NCBI RefSeq assembly: GCF_042453785.1
Contig: NC_091675.1
Span: forward strand, 1,004,501 to 1,068,500
Direction of reading: 5' to 3'
DNA: 64,000 nucleotides
Source: Malus domestica
Lineage: Eukaryota; Streptophyta; Magnoliopsida; Rosales; Rosaceae
Position numbers and translations under genes: made by a program. Shown here piece after piece: positions 44,804-54,133 of this stretch. The stretch's first letter is position 1. Every line of letters begins with the position of its first letter. A model generated the notes under the pieces. The model saw only the letters and a list, made by a program, of their open reading frames with translations. It made no database searches and was not told the DNA's origin.

Positions 44804-46633
44804 CGATGCCTCAACTTCTCTTTTCCTATCGAAAACACAGGTTGCTTCGCGCACAAACAAAACCCGCAAAAGCGTCAAACTTCCCCAATTTCGCTCTCCC
44901 ACATGAATGTATGTGAGAGAGTGATGCCACAATTGTCAAATCATTTGAGGGAAAAATTCACTGATGAAATGCTTCGCCGTTCCCAAATGCGGGCGGCCGT
45001 TCAAATTTCTTCACTCAAATCTCACAATGCAGGTCGAACGAACAAAAAATTTCAAACTTGATAAATAATTGGCAGAAATAACCCAAATTTTCGAACTTGG
45101 CATTTACACGTCCAAATCGAAGACACAATTTCAACCAAATCCAACCACAACGACGAAAAATGCGAGGCAATGTAGACAAACGGAAAGATATCTGATTATA
45201 CGAAACAAATAATGTCAATATTTTATTTTTCCTTTTCTTTTTACCACGGTTCGAAACCGTAACAAAAACAAACGAAAGAAAGGGAAAGACGGAACGGCCA
45301 AAACGTCGGCGGCGACGATGTCAAAATCTTATCAAAAAAGGAGAGAAATTTGGCCGAACCGTGAGAACCAGGAGGGTTCTGGCGCTGTGGGAAATGAAGG
45401 AATTAGGAACGGTTGGCGAAGACCGTTGCCCTCTCCTTTCTCTCCCTCGCTCTTATTTGGATTGCTGTCTGCCTCTGATGTACAACTACCGCGCCAAAAT
45501 TCCTAAAAACTAATAAACTTACTATTTTGACCTCCAGCTTGCCAAGTAATAACGAGCCTAACAGAGTGGAAGTACCATCTTGATCAACTAATCCACATTT
45601 TATTAGTTAATGTTAAATATAGCGTAACTCAGTTTTGACACCTGTTTAATTATCATTATGTATTCCAAGAAGATCGTAATTTTAGTCATATATGTTAAAA
45701 TAATAAACAAATTTAGTTAGTGTTGATACACAAATATTTTAAGAGAATATTACTGTTAATTTTTATCTTTGTTTATTGATAACACATCGAAACCTATATG
45801 CATTAAATGCTAAACTAAAATGTTTAATGTAACAAATTAAAATTTAGTAATGTCTAACGCATATACAAAGTAATACAATTCAAACAAACACAAAATAGAA
45901 CAACATAAACACTGACGTTAAAATGACACGTAATATAATTAACTAATTTAAGATACCGCTATCTTTATATCGCGATTACTCTGGCTAATACAAAATGCCA
46001 CATGTACGCACTCTGATCAACATCAGAACCCAGCCAGCTGGAGAAGATGTTTCTTTACGTAAAGCTGGCGTTTACGTTAGTCAAAGTGCCAACCAATGCG
46101 AATACCAAATCTTCCAATTCCAATAACAAAACACATACAAATAAATACTTAAAAAACCAGAAATACTTTTTTTTTTTATTGGTCAGGAAAAACAAAATAC
46201 TTAAAAAGAAAAAAAAAAGGAAACTTGACAGGCCCACTACTAGGCCCAAGCGGGGCCCACCCACCCATCATCATCATCACAGAAGCAAAGAGGTGAGAAC
46301 CAGGTAATAAAAATTCAAAAAAAGAAAATTTAAATTAAACAAGAGAGAGAAAGACAGAGAAAAGAGTTGTCTTCTCTCTCCCTATCTCTCTCCTTTTCCT
46401 GGCTCAGATCCAAAGAAAACCAGCAGAGAAAACAGTTGGTACACCCAAACGAGAGATTAAACCTCATTAATCACAGGATTATTAGCCTAATCACGAATTA
46501 AACCCCCCAGAACAAGATGTATTAATATAGCTCTGTACCCCTGCCCTACCTTCTTTTTTGGGTCCCCCTCACTCAGTTACCCATTTATCGCCAAACCCTC
46601 CAGAAAAATTAATTCCGAAATTAAAGCGTTTTA
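44804..46633. other. KIN-7 unit 2 promoter, end of duplication, AT-rich intergenic DNA, EF-hand/TPR gene leader
   Basis: 44804-45510 matches the kinesin upstream region of unit 1, including AACGG (45408-45412), CCGTT (45423-45427) and GCGCCAAA (45491-45498). The duplication ends near 45632. 45633-46230 is AT-rich with no gene seen. GGCCCA motifs lie at 46231-46260; a GA/CT-rich stretch near 46340-46395 probably belongs to the 5' UTR of the next gene. Confidence 0.5.
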
Positions 46634-49021
46634 ATGACGACGAGAGGGAGCAGATCGGAGAAGGTGAAGCGGATTTTCCACCAGTTCGATGGCAACCATG
46701 ACGGCGGCCTCAACCGCGACGAGATGGCCGCGCTCGTCGTCGCCGTAAACCCTAGGGTTAAATTCAGCGACGAGCAGATCAATGCCATTTTGGATGAGGT
46801 GTTCCGGACGTACGGCGACTTCATCGACGGCGAGAAGGGGCTGACGTATGAGGGGCTTTTGCGGACCTACGACGACGGAGCCGGTGATGTGGACCGTGAC
46901 TTCGACGCGCTCGGGTTGGAGCTTACGTTGGACGAGAACAAGGCCTCCATGGACTCCGAGGCGTCCTCGTCGGCGATTGTCGATGAGAGGGTGGTGGAGT
47001 CGCAGAAGAAGCAGAGGACTGCGGCGTGGGCGGTGTCGCCGAACCACGGGATCGTGTTCGACGACACGTGGAAGATTGTGGACGATTTGGAGATTCTGGT
47101 GAAGCGGTTGAAGGCGAAGCAGGGCAAGGACGGGAAATTGAAGGCGGACAACATCGACGCCCTCTCCGACGCCGGGTGGTCGAGGGAATTGGGGCCGTCG
47201 ATGGAGATTTCTGAGAAAAGGGTATTTTGGGAAGAAAATGGGCATGATTATGCTCTGTTTGTCAAAGAATTGGGGGTGCTGAGGAGCCGTGCCGACGGAG
47301 CAAGGTCACGTGAGCAGGCCTTCGACGGGCACATGGCGATTGGGAGGGTGCTGTCCGAGCACCAGCTGTTCAAGGAGGCACTGGTGAGCTTCAAGAGAGC
47401 TTGTGAGTTGCAGCCGGTGGACGTGAGGCCACATTTCCGAGCTGGAAATTGCTTGTACGTTCTTGGCAGGTGTAACGAAGCGAAAGATGAGTTTTTGCTG
47501 GCGTTGGAGGCGGCGGAGGGCGGCGGCAACCAGTGGGCTTATCTGCTTCCACAGATTTATGTGAATCTCGGCATTGCGCTTGAAGGTGAAGGTATGGTTA
47601 TGAGTGCTTGTGAATATTATAGAGAAGCTGCAATTAGTTGTCCAACCCATTTTAGAGCTTTGAAGCTTTTGGGTAGTGCTCTTTTCGGGGTTGGGGAATA
47701 TAGGGCGGCTGTCAAGGCCTTGGATGAGGCCATTTTTATGAAACCCGATTATGCCGATGCGCATTGTGATTTGGCTTCGGCTTTGCATGCCATGGGGGAG
47801 GATGAGAGAGCAATTGCCACATTTCAGAAAGCTATTGATTTGAAACCTGGTCATGTGGACGCTTTGTATAATTTGGGAGGGCTGTATATGGATTCAGGTA
47901 GGTTTCCGAGAGCTTCTGAGATGTATACTAGGGTTTTAGCTGTGTGGCCGAACCATTGGCGTGCTCAGCTTAACAAGGCTGTGTCTTTGTTGGGAGCTCG
48001 GGAAACTGAGGAAGCTAAGAAGGCTTTGAAGGAAGCATTGAAAATGACCAACAGGGTTGAATTGCATGATGCCATTGCGCATTTGAAGCAGCTACAGAAG
48101 AAGAAGGTGAAGGCAAACAATGGAGAGGGTTCTTTCGTCGTTGTGGAACCTTCGAAATTTAAGACAGTTGGGGAGAAGGCTACTTTGAGGCAGGACATGG
48201 CCAATGCACTTGAGATAAGGGCCTTTCAGAGGATTACCAGGTTGAGTCGATGTGATGTGGAGCTGCTTAAGAAGGAAATGAATGATGGCGATGTACCTCT
48301 TTCATATTCAGGCACTGGTGTTCCTCAGAGATCCATACGGAAGCCTAATTTGGAAGTAATCCTTCGCAGGTTACTTAATTTCCTAAAGCCAGAGACTTTC
48401 CAAGGAGCTGTTAAAGCCATAAACGAGAGGATACTCTCTGTCATGGATGATACAGGCTCAGGCAGAGTGGATTTGGGAATGTTTTTTGCTGTTTTAGCCC
48501 CTATTTGCAGTGGCTCACCAGAAAAGCGCAAAAGAGTTGCATTTGATGCGCTCTTATGGCGTCCTGTGAATGAAGGTGGTGGTTCTCAGATAAGAAAAGC
48601 TGATGCCACTAAATACATGAAACTGTTGAGAGCCATATATGTCCCTTCCAATGGAGATAGTGAGATGCTGGAACTCCATGGAGAAACGGATCTTTCCACC
48701 ATGTCTTTCACCGAATTTCTTGTCATGTTTGACGACCCAGATTGGGGTTTTGGTATCATGTCCACGCTGTTGAAGCTTGAAACTGGGGACAGAAACCGCC
48801 ACGGCAACCATGTTTGCTCGGTCTGCCGCTATCCGATTATTGGGTCCCGATTTAAGGAGGTAAAATCTCACTTCAGTTTGTGTAATCAATGCTATAGCGA
48901 GGGAAAGGTGCCTCCCACCTCTAAGCAGGAAGAGTACAAATTCAGGGAATACGGAAGCGAGGCTGAAGCCATGAAAGACAAGTGCAAGTGCTTTACACTG
49001 CAATCCCACAAGGCCCCTTAG
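46634..49021 (+). CDS. Calcium-binding EF-hand/TPR protein (At1g05150/At2g32450-like)
   Basis: A single 795-residue exon. The N-terminus has an EF-hand (KRIFHQFDGNHDGGLNRDEM; loop ligands at D-N-D and a final E), followed by a weaker helix-loop-helix (FSDEQINAILDEVFRTYGDF). Residues ~230-480 hold tandem tetratricopeptide repeats (for example ALKLLGSALFGVGEYRAAVK, and PGHVDALYNLGGLYMDSGRF), a protein-docking solenoid. The C-terminal part has an EF-like loop (DDTGSGRVDLGMF) and a four-Cys zinc-binding module (HVCSVCRYPIIG ... LCNQCYSEGKV) like a ZZ finger. The family is plant-conserved and mostly uncharacterised; calcium-dependent scaffolding is inference. The start ATG is the first in frame and begins MTTRGSRSEKVKRIF, as in homologues. 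Confidence 0.95.
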   Translation: MTTRGSRSEKVKRIFHQFDGNHDGGLNRDEMAALVVAVNPRVKFSDEQINAILDEVFRTYGDFIDGEKGLTYEGLLRTYDDGAGDVDRDFDALGLELTLDENKASMDSEASSSAIVDERVVESQKKQRTAAWAVSPNHGIVFDDTWKIVDDLEILVKRLKAKQGKDGKLKADNIDALSDAGWSRELGPSMEISEKRVFWEENGHDYALFVKELGVLRSRADGARSREQAFDGHMAIGRVLSEHQLFKEALVSFKRACELQPVDVRPHFRAGNCLYVLGRCNEAKDEFLLALEAAEGGGNQWAYLLPQIYVNLGIALEGEGMVMSACEYYREAAISCPTHFRALKLLGSALFGVGEYRAAVKALDEAIFMKPDYADAHCDLASALHAMGEDERAIATFQKAIDLKPGHVDALYNLGGLYMDSGRFPRASEMYTRVLAVWPNHWRAQLNKAVSLLGARETEEAKKALKEALKMTNRVELHDAIAHLKQLQKKKVKANNGEGSFVVVEPSKFKTVGEKATLRQDMANALEIRAFQRITRLSRCDVELLKKEMNDGDVPLSYSGTGVPQRSIRKPNLEVILRRLLNFLKPETFQGAVKAINERILSVMDDTGSGRVDLGMFFAVLAPICSGSPEKRKRVAFDALLWRPVNEGGGSQIRKADATKYMKLLRAIYVPSNGDSEMLELHGETDLSTMSFTEFLVMFDDPDWGFGIMSTLLKLETGDRNRHGNHVCSVCRYPIIGSRFKEVKSHFSLCNQCYSEGKVPPTSKQEEYKFREYGSEAEAMKDKCKCFTLQSHKAP

Positions 49022-49520
49022 CTAGACTCTTTTTCTCTTCATTCTGTATATTTCCTTCGTCGCAATCTAGTTGTTCAGTGTGAAATATATCGATCACGAA
49101 TGTTTTCGGTCGGCATTATGCCGTTGTATAATACATTTGTTTCGGATGTCTCTGCGTGTCATCATCGGTATAACGTGCTTCGGTTTCTTGTATCCATTCT
49201 TTCTATTGATTCGACGATGTTTTTACTCCTCTGCTTCGAAGATTAATCCCGGAAATGCCTGTATATACGGTCGTAGTAAAAAGTAAATATATGTAGGAGG
49301 GGAACCGGTTGGGGTTTCCATTCTGTTCAAAGCACTAGATGCATGCAAGAAGCACGGTTATGTCATCCATCTGGTGTGAGAAAGAAAGGAAACGATTTTT
49401 TCTCAAAACACTGCTGCTTCTTTTATATCAGGATTTTTGGCTGACGGTTGCCAAATGCAGCTTCAAGTTCGAAATTCGAAAACCCTAACCTGCATTTGCA
49501 GCTAGCCAAGAAGAATCGTC
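49022..49520. other. 3' UTR of the EF-hand/TPR gene and promoter of the small peptide gene
   Basis: No coding region seen. 49445-49510 (TTGCCAAATGCAGCTT onward) is related to 50157-50220 upstream of the second peptide copy, marking the left edge of a local tandem duplication. Confidence 0.5.
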
Positions 49521-49835
49521 ATGGGAGCAGTAGCCGTAACCTCGGCGAAGCACATGATATGCATGATGATCATGTCTGTTGTGATGATTACGCCCACAAG
49601 GGCAACAGCATCGCCATCATCATCACTACCAATATCACCAGCTGCGGCCCGAGCCCCGTCACCTTCATTTCTTCCTTCCGACCAAACGAAAAATCAGGTG
49701 CGGCAGGGAGAGGGAGGGCGAGGAGATGAACACCGCTACGAGGCCGAAGCGACGGAAATAATTCTTGATGACTACGGCATTTGGAGTTCCACACCTTATT
49801 TTGGTAGAGGTGATATGGCTCCTCTTCCCCACTGA
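49521..49835 (+). CDS. Small secreted-peptide precursor with a CIF-like DYG tail, copy 1
   Basis: 104 residues from ATG 49521 (or 93 from ATG 49554). A short hydrophobic segment (MICMMIMSVVMITPTRATA) could be a signal peptide, then comes a Ser/Pro-rich spacer and a charged region (HRYEAEATEIILD). The protein ends in a 21-residue tail that starts DYGIWSSTP and finishes APLPH at the stop. Aspartate-tyrosine is the tyrosine-sulfation context of plant peptides such as PSY, RGF and CIF. From memory, CIF1/CIF2 are also 21 residues, start DYG, have Pro at 9, Arg at 13 and Pro at 20, and end the precursor, all of which hold here. Similarity elsewhere is low. The frame is retained in the second copy downstream, which supports it being real. 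Function is unproven. Confidence 0.5.
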   Translation: MGAVAVTSAKHMICMMIMSVVMITPTRATASPSSSLPISPAAARAPSPSFLPSDQTKNQVRQGEGGRGDEHRYEAEATEIILDDYGIWSSTPYFGRGDMAPLPH

Positions 49836-50446
49836 GAAGTATTTTCTTGCTGCCACGTTGTAGTAAATCATGAATGTATAATTAATGACCAAGTGTTTAC
49901 ATTTCAATCAAATTATTCATGTTTCCATGCATCAACCAGAGATTGAGAGTATTGCGTATTAGTTTCAGGCAACACAAGTCTTAAACTCAACTCGAGTCTT
50001 ACCTAATTTTTCGAAATTCAAAATTAGGCACCTAATTCTCTAAAACTCGCCATGTGTATACAAATATGATTTATTTGTGTTGAGATATGTGCCACGTGTA
50101 CTTACTTTTCAAATTTAGTATCAGATTTTAATGGAATGAGCAAAGTGAGATATGAGTTGCCAAATGCAGCTTTAAGGTGCGATATTCTAAAGCCTTAACC
50201 TCCATTACCATTTGCCCAAAAAAAAAACCTCCGTTACCACCTTGACCAATTCCGTCAATCATTGGTCATGCTCATCATTGCTTAATTACTTATTTGACTT
50301 CTTGTGAGCTGATCACTTTGATTTCTCCCTTTAATTGTGTAAGTTGATTTTGCTAGTTTACCTATCATCATTAACCCACATGGTTTTTGTATAAATAGTG
50401 GGGTTTGATCTAATGAATTAACACATGGGAGCAGTAGATATGCATC
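49836..50446. other. Intergenic between the two peptide copies
   Basis: AT-rich; no other gene seen. The second copy's promoter has TATAAATA at 50390-50397. Copy 2 also has an upstream ATG at 50425 in a different frame, corresponding to the start ATG of copy 1. Confidence 0.5.
50390..50397 (+). promoter_or_regulatory. TATA box of peptide gene copy 2
   Basis: TATAAATA 35 bp before ATG 50425 and 57 bp before ATG 50447, at usual plant promoter spacing. I found no equally clear TATA before copy 1. Confidence 0.55.
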
Positions 50447-50668
50447 ATGATCATGTCTATTATGATGATTACGTCCACGAGAGCAACCGTACCCCCGCCA
50501 TCATCACCGTTATCACCGGCCACGGCCCCAGCCCTGTCACCATCATTTGTGTCTGTCTGCCGAGAGAGAAACCAGGTGCAGCAGGGAGGAAGAATACACC
50601 GCTACAAGGCGCAAACGCCGGAAATAATTCTTCAAGACTACGGCATTTGGGATCGCACACCGTATTAA
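50447..50668 (+). CDS. Small secreted-peptide-like gene, copy 2 (truncated tail)
   Basis: 73 residues (MIMSIMMITSTRATV...), related to copy 1 over its full length: hydrophobic start, Ser/Pro spacer, HRYKAQTPEIILQ, then DYGIWDRTPY and stop. It lacks the last 11 residues of the copy 1 tail (GRGDMAPLPH and one before it). A small deletion near the start removed the region around the first ATG of copy 1's frame, so translation would start at the internal ATG 50447; the upstream ATG 50425 is out of frame. It may be a decaying duplicate or make a shorter peptide. Confidence 0.4.
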   Translation: MIMSIMMITSTRATVPPPSSPLSPATAPALSPSFVSVCRERNQVQQGGRIHRYKAQTPEIILQDYGIWDRTPY

Positions 50669-51190
50669 ACAAAGTAGTTCCTTCAATCAAAGTATTCATA
50701 TTTCTTGCAAGTCCTTGTGTCGCAGTAGCGGCGTACCCGCGTGACGTAAATCCTCACACGACAGTGAGGATTGAATGAATCAAAAGAAATACATATGGTT
50801 ACAAAGAACTCAAGGCATGTCCCATCTATTATGACCAACCAAAAACATCCGAAATCAAGCTTTCCGAAGATAAATTTAACTTGATCCCATCGTCACTTAA
50901 CTTGTATTCTACGCTTCTCAAAATCAAGGCAATGAGGATGGAGCATACGGCACCTCCTTTAACATGGTTGGTCGTAGATTACTGCATATGTTGGTGGTGT
51001 TATGAAATGTGGAAGCTCATGGGATACCACCGTCTTGACAATAATCCGCTACTCTCTTTTTGGTCTAACCTAGAAGAACATAATTAAGCAAATCAATTAA
51101 AATAAACCATACTTCCACAAACTGCCAGGTTTCAAAGAAATAGTGATGCAATTTCAATTACCTGGAGGTGTAACTTAAAGATCAGCACAA
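50669..51190. other. Intergenic and 3' UTR of LTV1
   Basis: About 520 bp with no coding signal. The part nearest 51191 should be the LTV1 3' UTR. Confidence 0.5.
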
Positions 51191-53350
51191 TCACATAAGA
51201 TGAATAGAAGAAGGGCCAGATATAGCAACTACTCTCTGAGCATGCTGTGCTTCACCCTTGTAAAGTTCCTTTATTTCCTTTTTAGTGCGGCGTGCTTCCC
51301 GCCTTTCTTCCTTGACAGCAGCCTGCATACATATATCTTTGAGTCATTATCAAAAGTACAAACACACTTCGAAACAACATAAGCAAAATACAATGGACAA
51401 AATTGCACTCATTATCGAATGCCAAAAAGAGTATCTTTGATATTGTAGATGCGAGTTATTTGCTTACAGTTTTTGCCCTTAAATTGTTAGTTTACGGATT
51501 TTATAAAAGTGTGGTAAGTTGGATGTAATGGCATGCTCAAGACGAGCAAAAATGAATAGCAGAACAGCGAATGGATACCTTTCGCTCTTTCTTCTCCTCC
51601 TTTGACTCCTGACCATGCTGCTTCCTTTTCAGCGGCTGATTTTTCAAGGCATCCGTATCTTTCACCTTCTCAGTTGTAGGTTTTTTACCATGAGGCAGGA
51701 AGTCCACAGGCAGCTTCTGTTTTCCTCGAAGGGTTATCACATGATCGGTGGAACCCAAGGCTCCAGAAACCGTTTCAGAAAGCTTCTTCCTTCTAGTTGC
51801 TCCTGGAGCTTCGATTTTCCCAGGGTGGTTATCGAGATTTGAATATGTAGTAACAATGGTCTCACAATCCCACACTTCTGATTCATCGCTAGATTCCTCT
51901 ACAATGACCACGTCTCCATCTTGATCTTCGTTTTCATATTTCTTACCATATTCTGCACAACGCCGAATAAGCACATTAGCAGATTCCACTAGCTCTTTCG
52001 TTTTTACCGTCTCGTCATCCTGCAACATATCTGCAGGAGCCTTATAATTTCCATCGAGCTCTAAGTCATCAATCACACGCTCATTAAGGGTGGTATGTTT
52101 GAGCTTCTCTGCAAGGGACTCATCTTCTTCAGGTATATAACCGTAATCATCGTCATCGCCATCGGCATTGTCATAACTACCATACTCCTGACCTACAAGC
52201 TGTTTTTTTCATAACAAAAATGTGCGATAATGAAGTATAAAGGAAAAATCACCTCAAACTATAAAGTTTAAGTAACATAACTAAATATGCCAAAAAAATA
52301 ACTCACTAAATCAAATTGCTCGTCCAAAAGACGATGAACTCGTGGCTTTTCAACTGTAGAGTCATCCCTTGCTACTGCCACGCAATTTGTTCTCACTCCA
52401 TTTGCTTCATTGGTCACATTTTTATTCTCAGATTGCTCAACAAAACTTGGCGTATTATCTATAAACCCATCCTCCTCCTCCTCCTCCTCCTCCTCTTCTT
52501 CGGGAAGGTTAGCCTGAACCACAAAATCTTCTTCCAAGTCCTCAACATCAGAACCAAACCGCGATAAATCGCTATCATCAAGCAATGCAGATACTTCTGG
52601 ATCAACCACTTTCTGAACCCTTACATTAACCGTCTTAGAAGCCACACTGTAAATAACTTTCTCATTCGGTACCTCAGTTTCCGAAATGCGCAATCTCGAA
52701 GCATCATATGCCTAAAAATCCACTACAGTTATTAAGTACAACAAAAATCTTCTAAATTGCTATTGTTTTATAGCTCAAAAATGTAAAAGACAGAAATTTT
52801 CAAATTTACACTCTATTTTTCCTCAATTTTCTCAGAAGCCAAACAGAATCTAAGGAATCGAAAGCTAAGTTAGCAAACCAACCTTTTCATCGCGCGGAAG
52901 CTCACCGAGCTTAGCCTTGGAATTCTGATAAAATGCAGAGCCGGCGCCAGTATTCCGAATCTCCCTCATATGCAGCAAGTAATTGTAACCATCGTCGGGA
53001 AACCCTAACTCCAGAATCTCCTTCCTTACGTTGTCAGGCAAAGGCTGAGCTGCGGACGACGCTGCCGAGCTCCCGTAACCATGGCCATAGCCCCCGCCGC
53101 CGCCGCCGCCATCCTCAGGCGCATCGGCGTATATTGAATTGGGACCGTCGTCGTATCCGCCGGCACCTGAGGCGTGGTCAGGGTTATCTTCGGGGAATAA
53201 GCTGTCGACGGAGTAGCTGCTGTTGTCTACTCGGACAAAGACGCGGTCGTTGCCGGGTGAATCGTCGTAGTTGGGATCGGACGAGTCACGGGCAAGTAAT
53301 TGGAAGGTCGCCGATTTTTTCTTGTCGATGAATTTCTTCTTTCTGCCCAT
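51191..53350 (-). CDS. LTV1: LTV1 homologue, 40S ribosomal subunit assembly/export factor
   Basis: Four exons (53350-52883, 52711-52307, 52199-51579, 51322-51191) join in frame to 541 residues. LTV1 binds pre-40S particles with the beak protein uS3, and its phosphorylation and release drive late cytoplasmic maturation. Family marks: the N-terminus MGRKKKFIDKKKSATFQLLA, the FPDDGYNYLLHMREI motif, a central acidic region (GSDVEDLEEDFVVQ and a run of about ten glutamates), FDLLVGQEYG, and the basic C-terminus (KEERREARRTKKEIKELYKG). The exon 3 acceptor is the CAG at 52200-52202; the nearer AG would break the frame. ATG 53350 is chosen over the in-frame extension because homologues start with MGRKKK. 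The promoter has a telo-box and site II motifs, as expected for ribosome biogenesis genes. Confidence 0.95.
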
Positions 53351-53407
53351 TTTGTTTTTCGCCAAATCAGAGACGGTTGAGAGAGAGAGACGGTGAAGTC
53401 GTGAGAT

Positions 53408-53517
53408 AAAACCCTATCAATGTCTTCTGTATTAAACCCTCAAAAATCTTGGGTCGACCCGAATGGCCCAAAATTCAAAATCTTCATTTATTTGGGCCTC
53501 ATTTGGAGACCGGCCCA
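53408..53517 (-). promoter_or_regulatory. Telo-box and site II elements of the LTV1 promoter
   Basis: AAACCCTA (telo-box) at 53408-53415 and a second AAACCCT at 53434-53440. TGGGCC/GGCCCA elements lie at 53465-53470, 53493-53498 and 53512-53517. This combination is the known signature of plant ribosomal protein and ribosome biogenesis promoters (TCP factors with telo-box binding proteins). All are within 170 bp upstream of the ATG. Confidence 0.6.
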
Positions 53518-53565
53518 AAAGTCTCCCAGTTTTTAACCGATTTTGCGATTTAAAGGATAATTCAA

Positions 53566-53712
53566 ATGGCGTTTTAACAAAACACTTCTGGTACTGTTTC
53601 TTTTTAACGAAAAATCATATTTTTACCTTTAACTGGCACTATTCACTATATCTTTAAAAATGACTTTTCGTTAGAAGAGAAGTTTTTTTTTTACTTTTCG
53701 TTAGTTTTCCGT
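53566..53712. repeat. Short interspersed repeat family, copy D
   Basis: Contains GTTTTAACAAAACACTTCTG, GGTACTGTTTCTTTTTAACG, GGCACTATTCACTATATC and ends TTTTCGTTAGTTTTCCG. It is the closest match to copy C. Confidence 0.6.
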
Positions 53713-54133
53713 ATTTCAAAGATGTCATTTCGAAATTTCATTCTAACTATGTTCTAACTCCGCTAATAATTTTGCGATTATTTTTTCAAGCTTAAAAATT
53801 ACTTTATGACTCGATAAATAATATAATCGCTTTTACATAACTTATAATATTTTCTCTATATACTATTGTAAAAACTAAAACATCTCATTTCCAAAAAAGT
53901 TGTGAGCTGTAAGACATGGTTTTAAATCGGTTATAAACTTTCATCGGACCATAAGCTTCGTAAAATTTATGGACATTTCAAATATGTTCTACTCGATGTA
54001 ACTCTATCCTAGCTATGCTGAGGCCCCACTCGCATTTTGATTGATTATTTTAGTTTTCGAACATAAATATTCAATAAAATATACATTTCTGAAGAGAGAA
54101 TGGAACTGAGAAGGACCAAGACGATCGGAAGAT

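Larger units (their letters stand above)
35977..45632. repeat. Tandem segmental duplication, unit 2
   Basis: Second copy of the ~9.7 kb segment: degenerate tRNA-Glu, intact ARC6 and intact KIN-7. It ends at TTTTATTAGTTAATGTTAAATAT (about 45597), the same sequence that joins unit 1 to unit 2. Confidence 0.9.
53351..54133. other. LTV1 promoter and intergenic DNA with a short repeat copy
   Basis: Contains the LTV1 leader and promoter (53351-53520), copy D of the short interspersed repeat (53566-53712) and AT-rich DNA up to the TMCO4-like 3' UTR. No gene seen. Confidence 0.5.

Noticed and set aside
46631-47245. 204-codon antisense frame over the EF-hand/TPR gene
   Set aside because: A GC-rich shadow of a well-supported gene; composition R/L/H-rich without domains.
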